Shown here: piece after piece, positions 54,642 to 64,000 of the stretch
How the letters are laid out: every line of letters starts with the position of its first letter
How positions within the stretch are numbered: position 1 is the first letter of the stretch
Source of the DNA: Turritopsis dohrnii
Taxonomy: Eukaryota > Cnidaria > Hydrozoa > Anthoathecata > Oceaniidae
DNA: 64,000 bases
Assembly: GCA_027922465.2 (NCBI GenBank)
Contig: BQMF02000067.1
Span: forward strand, 955,001 to 1,019,000
Direction of reading: 5' to 3'
Position numbers and translations under genes: made by a program
Notes under the pieces: model-generated
What the model saw: only the letters and a program-made list of their open reading frames with translations
What the model was told of the DNA's origin: nothing
Databases searched by the model: none

Positions 54642-55790
54642 TTAACCGTATCTAATTTCGCGCTGGAGTATTTTTCGCGCGGACTTAAATTCGCACGTTT
54701 TAAATTTGTGCACCAAATTTTGATAAATAACCCATTTGGCATGTAACGGCTTCAAAATACTTAACTTCAATTCTACTTTCACGTTCTCAGGTGCAACACC
54801 TTTTTGGAGTTGTTCCATGACTTTCTTTGTAAACCAATCATGGGTACTTTTGCGTAAAAGAGCCTTACAACTTCTGTTGACACTGAGGTTAAGAGGATCA
54901 AAGATATTTGTCATGTTATTAGGTACCGCGACCATTTTTCCATGGCTATCATTCACCAATATTTTGACATCATCTGTCTAATGACCCTTGAAAACATCTG
55001 CTATCAACAACCATTCCTGGTTATTTCGAAGATTCAGATTCTTCCTAGCGTTGATAACATATGGAATTAAAACTTAATTAATTTGCTTTTTACATTTTTC
55101 TTCATTCGACCAGTGGTTGGGGGATTGCGTTACATTAAAGCCCTGTGGAAACTCAACTTTTGGGTGACATCTTCTAGTTTTTCCTTGGTATATGAGCTGC
55201 ATTTGCGAAAAGTCATCTTTCATTGTGACAGCGAAAGTTCCAGTTATTTGGCAATAATCACCATTATTAGTAACTGCAACAGTTTTTACTCCTTTCTCTG
55301 CAAGAGTATAGTTTGATACCAAAAAGAAGGGCAGCGGAGTTTGATCGATGTTAATCATAAGTTCCGCTGGAATATTATACGCCAACACAGCACCAATTTC
55401 TTTAATTAAACCAGGTGAAATAGGTTGCTTTGTTAACTCTCCCTAATCAGTGATGAATCAATTGTGCCCACGTTTCATTAAGTTCAAGGCTCCCTCCGTT
55501 TTCTTTTAGCAAAGTTCTATCATTTGCAATAACTAAACCTTTAGCGATGGATATTGTGATGTCCCACCTAACTCCAGTGCCAGATGCTCTCATGCTCTTG
55601 ATCATTTTCATAACTTTCTCGTTGATTTCTTCTGGTAAAAGGGGTTTAGCTCCACGTCTTTTTTTAGGAAGTGAATTAAGGTCATCTTCGGAACAGTCTT
55701 GCTTTTTGACGTCATACCTCTAATTGTTGATTCTGGAATGTTAAACTTCCTTGATGCTGGTCTTACACCATTGAGTATATACGAAAGGGA
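54642..55790 (-). pseudogene. pogo-like transposase (DDE_1)
   Basis: From about 55790 the minus strand reads LNGVRPASRKFNIPESTIRG (helix-turn-helix), GAKPLLPEEINEKVMKMIKS and ENGGSLELNETWAQ, then AELMINIDQTPLPFFLVSNY (first catalytic Asp), YCQITGTFAVTM, LIYQGKTRRCHPK, VAVPNNMTNIFDPLNLSVNR and ELKLSILKPLHAKWVIY. This is a nearly whole pogo-type transposase split by stops and shifts (about 55443, 55074, 54979). It is inserted between the Penelope GIY-YIG domain and the hammerhead-like sequence. Confidence 0.85.
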
Positions 55791-56155
55791 GTGAGTACGT
55801 GAGATTGCTCAAGGGACTCAAGTAATACCATTCTAAATAAAAGTAAAGACTTAGTGTCAATTTGGTTATTAAGTGAGGGTTTTTGTAATGAGATAAAAGA
55901 TAATTCTAGATTCTTCCGGTCTTTGTTGTTAGAAGGTGCTCTCGTGAGGATTGTCCATTCAAATTGATGTGTGACGTTGTCTTTCAAATGTTTTGCGGGT
56001 TCCGATTCTTCTTGGATGTCTTCATGCTCTCTCCAGTGGGTCTCAACATTCCTTTTTGTTTTTCCGATGTAGGTTTTACCACAGTCACGTATTCCTTTGT
56101 AAATGATGCAGGATGCACAAGGGATACAGAATTTGAATTCATGGCTTGGCGTTCT
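55791..56155 (-). pseudogene. Penelope-like element GIY-YIG endonuclease domain
   Basis: The minus strand reads FCIPCASCIIYKGIRDCGKT, YIGKTKRNVETHWREHED, AKHLKDNVTHQFEW and LQKPSLNN. The Cys pair before 'IYKG', the YIG, the R-EH and the final KPSLN match the C-terminal GIY-YIG nuclease of Penelope-like retroelements, which nicks target DNA. It begins directly where a DIRS reverse transcriptase stops and lies out of frame with it. The Penelope reverse transcriptase is absent, so this is a 5'-truncated copy. Confidence 0.8.
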
Positions 56156-56790
56156 TTCACAACCTTGAAAACCTTTCCTGGTGGAAGAGACAAGGTCATG
56201 TTTCGAGAATCTATCTCCATGCTGAGAAAAACAATTTTCTGAGTGGGAATAAAAATCGATTTCTTCATGTTGATCAGAAATCCTAAGTGCTGCAGAAGAA
56301 AAATGACTCTGTCTTGTGCTATCAAAGTCACTTCTACTGACTGGCCAAACAGTACAGTGTTGTCTATGAATATCACTATTCGAATACTGATCCTTCGCAG
56401 CAAGGCTATTGGTGTTTTTAATAGCTTGGTGAAGATTCTCGGTGCAAGACCTAACCAAAAACAAAGGCATAGGAATTCGTAAAGTGTTCCTTGCCATTGA
56501 AACCTCAAGAATTTCCTTGAATCCTTGTGGAGTGGTATTGTGAAATAGGCGTCTGTCAAGTCCAATTTCCACATGTAATCCCCGTTCCTTAGCAAAAACT
56601 TGTTTTTCCTTGGTATAAACAGAGGGATTTAGTACCTTCTGCTGAGTTGGTGTCTTGATGAAGGGCATGTCGTACTCTTTTATCAGAGTCAACACTTTTG
56701 GATCCTGAGTTATCAACTTCCACGAATCCTCAAAGTTTTCCAGTCTTCCTGCTGATGAAAGTATAGTTGGAATAGTTTTTCCTGAAAACT
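56150..56790 (-). pseudogene. Second DIRS reverse transcriptase, truncated
   Basis: The start reads LITQDPKVLTLIKEYDMPF, then, in another frame, YMWKLDLTDAYFTIPLHKDS, EFLCLCFWLGLAPRIFTKLL and IRIVIFIDNTVLFG. The catalytic pair of YLDD has become IDN, so it is inactive. It is clearly homologous to the DIRS at 4679-5645 (same EFLCLCF and LAPRIFTKLL). About 170 bases, including the FLVKKKDGG block, are missing between the two pieces. The gene stops after MTLSLPPGKVFKVVKE, where Penelope sequence begins. Confidence 0.85.
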
Positions 56791-56960
56791 AATTTTTTAT
56801 TTGAAGATGAGCGTTTGGAAGATCTTCCTCTGGAATAATCCTTGAAACTGTGTGGAAGTTGGGAAAAGGTGCCAGGTGGACTGGAAAACTTACTGAAGTT
56901 GAATTATCTTGACTGTTGTTGATTTGCACCTCCTTGATTTGGTGGTCGATAGCCTGCCTG

Positions 56961-57990
56961 CTATTTTGAATAGCCAGTTCTGTTTCGGGTGAAAGTGTAA
57001 TTGCCGCCCCCAACAACCCTTCCTTGATAATGTTGTTGAGGGCCTTTTTGAAAGGGTTGTTTGCTATTTGATCTTGGTGTCACTTTATTGGAAAAGACTG
57101 CTAATGTCTGTTTCTTGGATTTTGTGTTCTCGATCAAATAATCTTGAAATTTCTTGCCAAATAGATTACCGTCATTGCTTTCCATCAAATCTTTGTGCTT
57201 TAACATCTCTTCAGTGTGGGTGGATGTAGAACAAATGGCAGATGATATATTGTGACGACGATGATAAACAATGGTCTTACTGCACTGCGCTAGGAGCAAA
57301 ACAGTCTGCTCCATGAACTCTTTCATATCCACCAATGGGACTGAGTCTGTCTCTTCTTCAGATTTCAATGTATTTTCTATGTGTAACTAAAGTTTGCTCA
57401 TTGGTCCCATGACATCATGTGATTTCTCTTGAATTTTTAGTGCGAATATTGTCCCAATTCTGTTCTGAGACTTTTCTCTTCTCTTTGAGAACATCTTTAA
57501 TGAATGAATCAAGTTTTTTGACTGAGTTTATATTCCCCGGAATGGGGCTTTTCTTGAGAATGTTATCTTTCACTTACCCTTCAGGGACATACTTGCATAT
57601 GTTTGTTCACATAGTCTGCCATCGACTGAGGGAAGTCATATTTAAATTGATCCTCTTCTGATATAATTCCAAATCTGTTTTTTTGTTATTTGGTTTAGAT
57701 TCATTCAAATCTAAAGAAGAATTACTTCTCTTTCTCCTTTTCTTTGACTTTTTCTTACATTTACGATCTTCTGATGACGAAGAACTGTCACTTGTATAGC
57801 TTGAATGTTTTCGTTTTTTTCTTCTGTTCCTTCTGTCTATGGATCTCGCCCGATCACGGCTGGGAGATTTACTGTGAATGATGTAAGTGCCTTCATGGCC
57901 AACTGACTGATCAGCAACAACAGACTGTTCACCATCTGAACAATCTTGTTCATCCCTAACGTCTTCTCCAGCTGATGGCTAACAATACGA
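56961..57990 (-). pseudogene. Second DIRS gag-like gene
   Basis: The minus strand reads PSAGEDVRDEQDCSDGEQSV, then an SR/Lys-rich region (SPSRDRARSIDRRNRRKKRK, SSSSEDRKCKKKSKKRRKRS), then MADYVNKHMQ and SVKKLDSFIKDVL in other frames, and FMEQTVLLLAQCSKTIVYHR with FGKKFQDYLIENT. It corresponds to the gag of the first DIRS (MADYCNKYMGK, LDDFFHDSM, QQTVLMVGQAVNSVTYHRR). Frameshifts near 57600 and stops near 57580 and 57390 inactivate it. The SR-rich N-terminus is absent from the first copy. Confidence 0.82.
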
Positions 57991-58304
57991 TTTTCTGCTG
58001 CAGACGTTCTTAACAAAGAATGTGATTTTTTATATTAATGCAATTTCGTGGATTGTTTTTCAAAATGCTTAACAGCTTTCTCTTGAGCTCCGACTTACTT
58101 CCAGTCTGATACGCAGTCAGGTATGATGACTGCAGTATTTGATCGATGTATAGAAACCTGTGTTTCTTCGTCAAATTCACAACGAAGAAATGAAATCCAT
58201 TATTAACGACCAAAATTTTTGGAAATTGTCAGCCAATCAGCGCATTTGAAGAGTTTTCCTTTATTAGCCAAGGAAAACGATCAGCAGAGGGATTTCCCCA
58301 TATA

Positions 58305-58450
58305 CTAATTGTAAAAAAACGCTCTCGCCTCTGCATGGTTTTATGAAGGAAAGGGAAAAATTAAGAAGGTTTTGACCGTTAAAGAAAAACTAAATATATC
58401 GCTCTCTAAAATAATAGTGTGACACACAAATGTGAATTAGTATGATAAGA
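58305..58450 (-). mobile_element. Helitron 5' end fragment, minus orientation
   Basis: On the minus strand it starts TCTTATCATACTAATTCACA and contains GTGTGTCACACTATTATTTT and AGAGAGCGATATATTTAGTT, the same subterminal sequence as the copies at 17083 and 22212. Only about 150 bp remain. Confidence 0.75.
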
Positions 58451-59070
58451 TATTTGTATTGAAGATTTTAAAAATTTTCATGATTTAAATAGTGTATTCT
58501 TAGCTATGTAAAGTAAAAATCCGACTTTTAATAAATTGAACAAACAAAAACCGTACCGTTTAGAGGATTACCCTTTTCTGTATTAACAGGAAAAAGCTGG
58601 TTAAGTTTTCATTGTATAAAACCTAGTTGATGTATAATCATAAGATTAAATAACGTTCATACTTCCATTTGATTCTTTGCTGTCTTAGCTCTGAATCTAA
58701 TTCTCTCAAGGGATTCATAAATATGATTGTTGCTGCTTGAAGAAAAATAACCTATAATCAAAAAGTATTTAGTTGAATATTTCCAATTTTTGCGCATAAT
58801 TGGAATATCAACATCAAGAGCTTGTAGGTGAGTACCGTTAGTGTCCAATGGTCATATAATGTGCAGCTCACAAATAGATCCAACTCCATTAATTTGCTCT
58901 AAAGATTCAAACACCTATTAAACCTTTTTTTGTTGTTGCTGAACAAAAATTGCTGCTGTTTTGTTTTTTTTCAAATTTCAGCTTTCTGTAAGATCACCTC
59001 GCATTATCTAATTATACATACTTACCAAAGTATGAGGTGTCAGAACGTCATTATCATCTGGGAAATTTAG
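58451..59070. other. Interval without a recognisable gene
   Basis: Short frames only. A minus frame at 58848-58657 shows no motif. Confidence 0.5.
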
Positions 59071-59667
59071 GTCCGATATAATTCCACATGGTGGATTAAT
59101 GAGGATCTTCTTCTGTCTTCTGAGAAACGATCTTCAGCCATTTTAACCTTTATCTATATCTTTAGCAATGATGCAGCTTCTGAAAGAAAAAACACAAAAA
59201 AACCAGCTTCAAAACCCAATTCAATTAACCCGGCCCCACTGAACATATCTTTCACAAATGTCCGTGGTTTTCGTACAAATTTCTCTCACATTCATCCTTT
59301 CATTTCTAACAATTCTCCTGACATCCTTGCAATTTCGGAGACTAATCTGAATTCCAATATTGACACAGAAAATGATTTTCTCTTTCAAGGTTATCTTCCT
59401 CTACGTCGTAAGGACTCTAAAACCCACTTGCATGGCCTTGGTGTATACCTTCAGGACAATTTACCTATAACTCGTGTGAGTGATCTGGAGGATCCTGATT
59501 TGCCATACATGTGCTTTCGTCTTTCGTTGCTCCATTCAACAAGCTATCTGTTCTTTCTTTATGGATCTCCATCATACCAAGACTTTTCTGTTATAGACTC
59601 TATATCTGAAAGTATTGACAAGGCCCTATCAATTCATCACAGTGCCAACATATTTGTTTTTTGGTGA
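59071..59667 (+). pseudogene. LINE 2 endonuclease, first part
   Basis: The frame reads NISFTNVRGFRTNFSHI, ILAISETNLNSNID (metal-binding Glu), RRKDSKTHLHGLGVYLQDNL and LFFLYGSPSYQDFS. It is the apurinic-type endonuclease that nicks target DNA. A frameshift near 59640 moves coding to the next frame just before the GDFN motif. No ATG precedes the first motif in frame, so the leader is damaged or missing. Confidence 0.8.
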
Positions 59668-60814
59668 TTTCAATGTTCATCATGAAAAATGGCTCAAATT
59701 CTCAAATGGAATCTCTCACTCAGGAATTCATACTCTAAATTTTGCCCTATCTCAATCTCTTCACCAAATCATTGACTTTCCTACTGGCTTTCCTGATCGT
59801 GATGATCAATCTCCATCTTTACTTGATCTCTTTTTAACATCAAATCCTGATATTTGTAAAGGATCTAGTGAAGCTCCTCTTGGCAACTCTGCCCATGGCG
59901 TAGTTTCTGTCTTAACATCTCTTAATTGCAAAGCTGCTTCTGAATCTCCTTTTCATCGCACTCTCTTCAGTTATGAACGTGGTGAATGGGATAATTTTCG
60001 AGACTTTCTTTGCGATGTGCCCTGGTACAATGTGTTTTCAAATCCAGATGAAAAATGTGCAGAGGAAGTTACATCTTGGCTTACATCTGGTATTGAAGCA
60101 TTTATCCCCAGTAGAAAATTTCGTGTTAAACCTCACTCCTCTCCCTGGTTCTCACTTGCTTGTGCTGCAGCAATTGCTCACAGAAATCTTTACTTTCATC
60201 AATGTCAACGTGAGAAGTCTTCTCATAATAAGGTTCTTTTCAACCAAGCACGAAATCACTGCAAATCTGTCATTAATAATGCAAAGTCTACATGTCAACA
60301 AGAAACTCGTAATCGTATCTCTTCACAAAAAATTGGCTCTCGAGATTTTTGGAGCATCATTAAAAGTGTCACCAACAATAAAAGGTCATCCATTCCTCCC
60401 ATTTTCAATGGTCCAGAGGTTTTATCATCATCTAAGGATAAAGCTGAACTCTTCTCTAATATTTTCAGTACTAACTCTACTCTTGATGACTCGGACCATG
60501 CTGTTCCGGAATTTCCCTTGAGGACTAATGAAGTACTGGATAGCTGCTTTATCACACCAGCGAAAATATCTTCCATCATTTCAAATCTTGATGCTTCTAA
60601 GGCTACTGGCCCTGATGGAATTCCTGTCATCCTATTTCAAAAGCGTGCACCTGAATTATCTCCTGTACTTTCTCGTCTATATAACAAGTGCATAGCTGAA
60701 TCTTGCTTTCCTTCATCTTGGAAGTTTGCCTCTGTAATTCCAGTCTTCAAAAAAATTATGGTGATCGGTCTAATCCACAACATAACAGACCCATTAGTCT
60801 CCTACCAGTTATGA
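59615..60814 (+). pseudogene. LINE 2 endonuclease end and reverse transcriptase start
   Basis: It starts with YLFFGDFNVHHEKWLKFSNG (catalytic Asp/Asn) and TNSAHG-type SAHGVVS (endonuclease His). A linker with HRNLYFHQCQREKSSHNK leads to reverse transcriptase block 1, LDASKATGPDGIPVILFQKR and SSWKFASVIPVFKK. It shifts frame near 60755. The motifs are intact. Confidence 0.85.
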
Positions 60815-61300
60815 GTAAAATTTTTGAGGCCTTTATCAATAATTCTCTTGTTAATCACCTTGAATCTAATAACCTCTTCTCAGATTCTCTACATGGCTTT
60901 CGCTCCCAACGCTCAACTGCTGACCTCCTTACAGTGTTAACTGATAGAATTTACACTGCATTAGATAAATCTGGGGAGGCAAGAGCTGTTGCTCTTGACA
61001 TATCCAAGGCATTTTATAAAGTATGGCATACTGGCCTTTTGAAAAAGCTTGCTGCAGATGATTCGTTCCTTGGTAATCGTAGGTTTAAGGTTGTTTAAGA
61101 CGGGCAATCATCATCAACACATTCTATCAATGGAGGAGTTTCCCAAGGTTCTGTCCTTGGCCCAACCCCTTCTCTTCTTTTCATCCATGATCTGTCTGAT
61201 GACATTATTTCCGAGCTTGCCATCTATGCTGATGATTCAACCATCTATTCCTGTACTCCAAAATCAGATTTGTTCAGCCAGGTAGAAATGGCAGGCGAAA
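60703..61300 (+). pseudogene. LINE 2 reverse transcriptase core
   Basis: NRPISLLPVMSKIFEAFINN and HGFRSQRSTADLLTVLTDR lead to AVALDISKAFYKVWH, where the usual D of AFDKVWH is Y. About 12 residues appear deleted before SFLGNRRFKVV. After a frame change near 61095 the sequence gives GGVSQGSVLGPTL and AIYADDSTIYS (catalytic pair). Confidence 0.85.
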
Positions 61301-62100
61301 TTGACTTTGATCTGCAATCTATAGTTGAGTGGGGAGAGAAATGGCTGGTCACATTCAATTCCACAAAAATGAAACTTCTATTCGTAAATCATACTAAAGA
61401 TCCCTTTTTACCGTCAATTTCCATGAATGGCACCCAGTTAGAAGAAAACAACTCCTTTCGTCTCCTTGGCATCACTTTTTCACAGGACTTCTCCTGGCGC
61501 TCATACATTGAGGCAATCGCTAAGTCAGCCTCAATGAAGGTGGGCTCCCTTCTTCGTGCAAGAGAATACCTCATCCCTGATGCCATTCTTTACCTCTATA
61601 AATCTACTATTCGACCTTGTATTGAGTATTGTTGCCATATCTGGGGTGGTGCACCCTCTGATTCTCTAAATCTTTTAGATCGTATCCAGAAAAGAATCTG
61701 TAATGCTGTAGGTGATCAACTTGCAAGTAAACTTGACACACTCTCCCATCGCAGATCTGTAGCATCTCTTTGCCTCTTTTACAAATACTTTTACGGAAAA
61801 TGTTCAACTGAGCTCTCTTCTCTCATCCCTGCATTAAATACTTTCAAGCGAAACACAAGATATTCATCTAATTGCCATGATCACACTGTCAGCATCCCAA
61901 AATCAGCAAAGAATTTTTACTAACAAAGTTTCATTCCTCGCTCCTCCACTCTCTGGAATTCTTTACCCCAGTCTGTTTTTCCTTCTCATTATAATCTTCA
62001 ACACTTTAAATGTAATGTCCATCGTCACCTTTCCTCCTTGTACCTCAATACACATTAGTGGTTTTCAACCTTGTATTGAGCGACTAATTAAAAAAAAATG
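61270..62100 (+). pseudogene. LINE 2 thumb and C-terminal domain
   Basis: The frame reads WGEKWLVTFNSTKMKLLFVN, FRLLGITFSQDFSWRSYIEA, IRPCIEYCCHIWGGAPSDSL, LSHRRSVASLCLFYKYFYGK and CSTELSSLIPAL, the conserved distal part of this LINE group. The end (FIPRSSTLWNSLP-type sequence) continues from 61922 in another frame to about 62040. Confidence 0.82.
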
Positions 62101-62328
62101 CTAGATAACGTCTTGCTAGCAAGACCTTTTTTTACCATTATGTATGTACGCTATGCCCTTCTGCTTATGGCTATCTACCCAGTTTATAGATCTCCGTTAG
62201 TTTAGTTGTAAATTAACTCCAATAAACTGACAGTAGTAAAGTAGTGAAACTTCATATATTCTTTTCTTGAATGTTGAATGCTATATTGACTATACTTACT
62301 TGATTATGCTATACCTGCTTGATTGAAA

Positions 62329-63168
62329 TCTATATATTAATAGCCGATTCTCCGTCTGTTTGTAAGTCACGCAAAATGGTAGATTAAGTTGTGAGCGAAA
62401 TTATTTCTTTTTCTGTGTGCTACGTGAGTTCGAAGCAAATACATTGCAACCCCAATCGAACGTGACTTTTTTTGGCTGATGAACTAATAGGAATAACGTT
62501 TTGTTTTTATCATTATTGTTCGTTTTATATTCCACGTTGACTTGGCTTTGAAAACAGTACATCAACTAAATACAAAGAAACTAACTGATTAAACATTTTG
62601 GACAAAAAGCAGCAGTGGCAGAACGTGGCAGCATGTTCAGTTTGCACGTAACTCTTGCCTGACTGTCTGAGACGGGTGAACTTTTTTTTTGAGCAATTAA
62701 AATGTTTAAAAAGCGATAGGTAAAAAAAATGAAACATAATGTTCATAAAACAAAATGTTTTTTTTTGCTTTTCTTTTAATAAATTAATTTCTTCTTTTAA
62801 TTGTTAAACGTTCTGATCGAACGTTTTTTTATTCTATTTATTCATTTAGCACGTGCCTTTTTTCTCTCCTCCCGTGTGAACTTTTTAAGAAGAGAAACCA
62901 TTTCCCCTTTACGTTTGATAGCACCCATGTTAGAGCGCGTAACTTTTTTAAAACAAAAGCTAATAAAAAGTTGAAGTTTTCTCTCTCTACGTTTTGAGTG
63001 TATTGTCACACTGATAAAAGATTGGTTTTACCAGAGGTTGTGACTTCGAATCTGCTTCTGGTTGAGCACAAGTTGTACGAGCCGTTTATAAGGAAGTTTG
63101 ACGTTTATTGATACAGTGATACAGAGCAGGTGGACATGGGCGGCGAGCGACGCCGCCTTGGCGGCTAG
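62329..63168 (+). mobile_element. Non-autonomous Helitron, second family
   Basis: It starts TCTATATATTAATAGCCGAT after an A and ends with the hairpin GCCGCC-TT-GGCGGC (63151-63164) running into CTAG, followed by T. It is 840 bp without genes. The 3' subterminal CATGGGCGGCGAGCGACGCC resembles segments inside the first Helitron family at about 19423 and 24268. Confidence 0.88.
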
Positions 63169-63464
63169 TATTATATTGAATTTTCACTTGTGTGAAGTTT
63201 CTTTCGGGCTGTGTTGTAAATAAGTTCCTCATTATACTGAGTCTGCTACTTGGCCATATTTCGGTCCATAAAGTACCTGGCTTTCGTGGTTGGTCATCTG
63301 TTGGATTTTCAGCAGTAGGTGGTGGTACTTACAATCAACATGTGTTAATGGTCTTACTACCAATACTAACCACAATGATGGAGTCAGCCTTTAAAAATAA
63401 AAGAGGTTAAAAGTGTGCGCAGTTTCATAAGAGGAAAACAGATTTCAACTGTATTTATATAATA
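63169..63464. other. Spacer between two Helitron 3' ends
   Basis: No feature is seen beyond a short plus frame at 63192-63410 without motifs. Confidence 0.5.
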
Positions 63465-63600
63465 TTAGTCGCCAAGGCGGTGTTGTTCGCTGCCCATGTC
63501 CACTTGCTCTGTATCACTATTTCAATAAACATCAAATTTCCTTATAAACGGCTCGTACAACTTGTGTTCAACCAGAAGCAGATTCGAAGTCACAACTTCT
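63465..63600 (-). mobile_element. Truncated Helitron 3' end, inverted
   Basis: It is the reverse complement of 63036-63168 with scattered differences, ending in CTAA (minus strand) at 63465 with the hairpin weakened (GCCTTGGC kept). Homology stops at about 63600, so only 136 bp of the 3' part remain. Confidence 0.8.
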
Positions 63601-64000
63601 AGTGTGCATCAACAGTGTTATATCACCAATTTTCAGGTTTTTCATGATAAAATTTAAATTATTAAATTTCGCTAATTGCGAATCAGAGAACACTGTATTA
63701 TAAACTTATTTTTATGCATTATTGTAAATGATTATCCAACCTAAGTGAACTTCATGAGAAAGTGCCAAAAGAATGTAAGAAAATTCAAGCCATATACTTG
63801 ACTCATGCTATTCACATTTAGTAGCTGGACCAAACTTATACGAAATGGTAACCTAGCTTTCAAATAAAAAAATACAATAGAATAAAGATGGTTTTTATTT
63901 TATTTTCGGTACAAACATAAGCATTAACTGTTGACTACCTGATAGATACTGCTGACTGATAACACCAGGAAAATATGGACAACAGTAAGTATAACGTATA
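63601..64000. other. AT-rich end of window, nothing recognised
   Basis: No open frame with motifs, no repeats and no terminal sequences were noticed. Confidence 0.5.

Larger units (their letters stand above)
59071..62110 (+). mobile_element. Second LINE (jockey/CR1-type), decayed
   Basis: An endonuclease, reverse transcriptase and C-terminal block follow one another on the plus strand, with at least three frameshifts. The 5' end and target duplication were not found. It belongs to a family different from the LINE at 5646: shared motifs are few and the C-terminal SHRRSVASLCLFYKYFYGKC block is absent there. Confidence 0.85.

Noticed and set aside
1..64000. CRISPR arrays, operons, bacterial promoters and ribosome-binding sites
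   Set aside because: Introns, poly(A) signals and element content indicate an animal genome; repeats seen are transposon ends or simple repeats, not spaced direct repeats.

Overview
This window looks like the transposon-dense, AT-rich genome of an aquatic invertebrate animal. I infer this from spliceosomal-type introns and from the mix of element families: DIRS, Penelope-like, jockey/CR1-type LINEs, Ty3/gypsy, Helitron, piggyBac, PIF/Harbinger, hAT, pogo, MULE and CMC. A cnidarian or mollusc would fit, but nothing here fixes the species. I found no intact ordinary host gene, no rRNA or tRNA gene and no CRISPR array. Almost every coding region is a decayed mobile-element gene.

Layout. 1-2212: a decayed hypothetical gene, a telomere-like tract, a short degenerate tandem repeat and DIRS-like terminal fragments. 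2213-10668: a DIRS-type tyrosine-recombinase retrotransposon on the minus strand with about 93-bp inverted terminal repeats. It carries two insertions with exact borders, a PIF/Harbinger element (3932-4678) and a LINE (5646-9106); removing either keeps the host reading frame. 10669-15760: a compact cluster of unrecognised genes on both strands, with a TATA box, poly(A) signals, Asp-rich repeats, Cys/His clusters and a histone-H3-like N-terminus. It looks like a decayed integrated DNA virus or virus-like transposon and is the best candidate here for something undescribed. 15761-26866: two non-autonomous Helitrons, a hAT relic, a gene fragment and a TAA-flanked MITE. 26867-35500: an autonomous Helitron on the minus strand (Rep plus Pif1-like helicase), broken by a piggyBac, a PHD-finger TIR element, a small MITE and an internal duplication. 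36396-38478: two Helitrons 5'-end to 5'-end with 10 bp between them. 38598-38633: a hammerhead ribozyme, read from sequence and pairing.

40437-45660: a Ty3/gypsy element with 92-bp LTRs inserted in a pogo-type transposase gene. 46430-49500: unrecognised fragments and a MULE/ZSWIM-like transposase. 51190-52330: exons of a decayed spliced gene. 53495-57990: a minus-strand pile-up of a CMC transposase, a hammerhead-like sequence, a pogo transposase, a Penelope GIY-YIG domain and a second DIRS. 58305-58450: a Helitron end. 59071-62110: a second LINE. 62329-63600: a Helitron and a truncated inverted Helitron 3' end.

How the parts relate: there is no shared pathway. The window is a layered record of insertions. 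Several layers can be ordered by which element interrupts which: LINE and Harbinger after DIRS, piggyBac and the PHD element after Helitron, gypsy after pogo.
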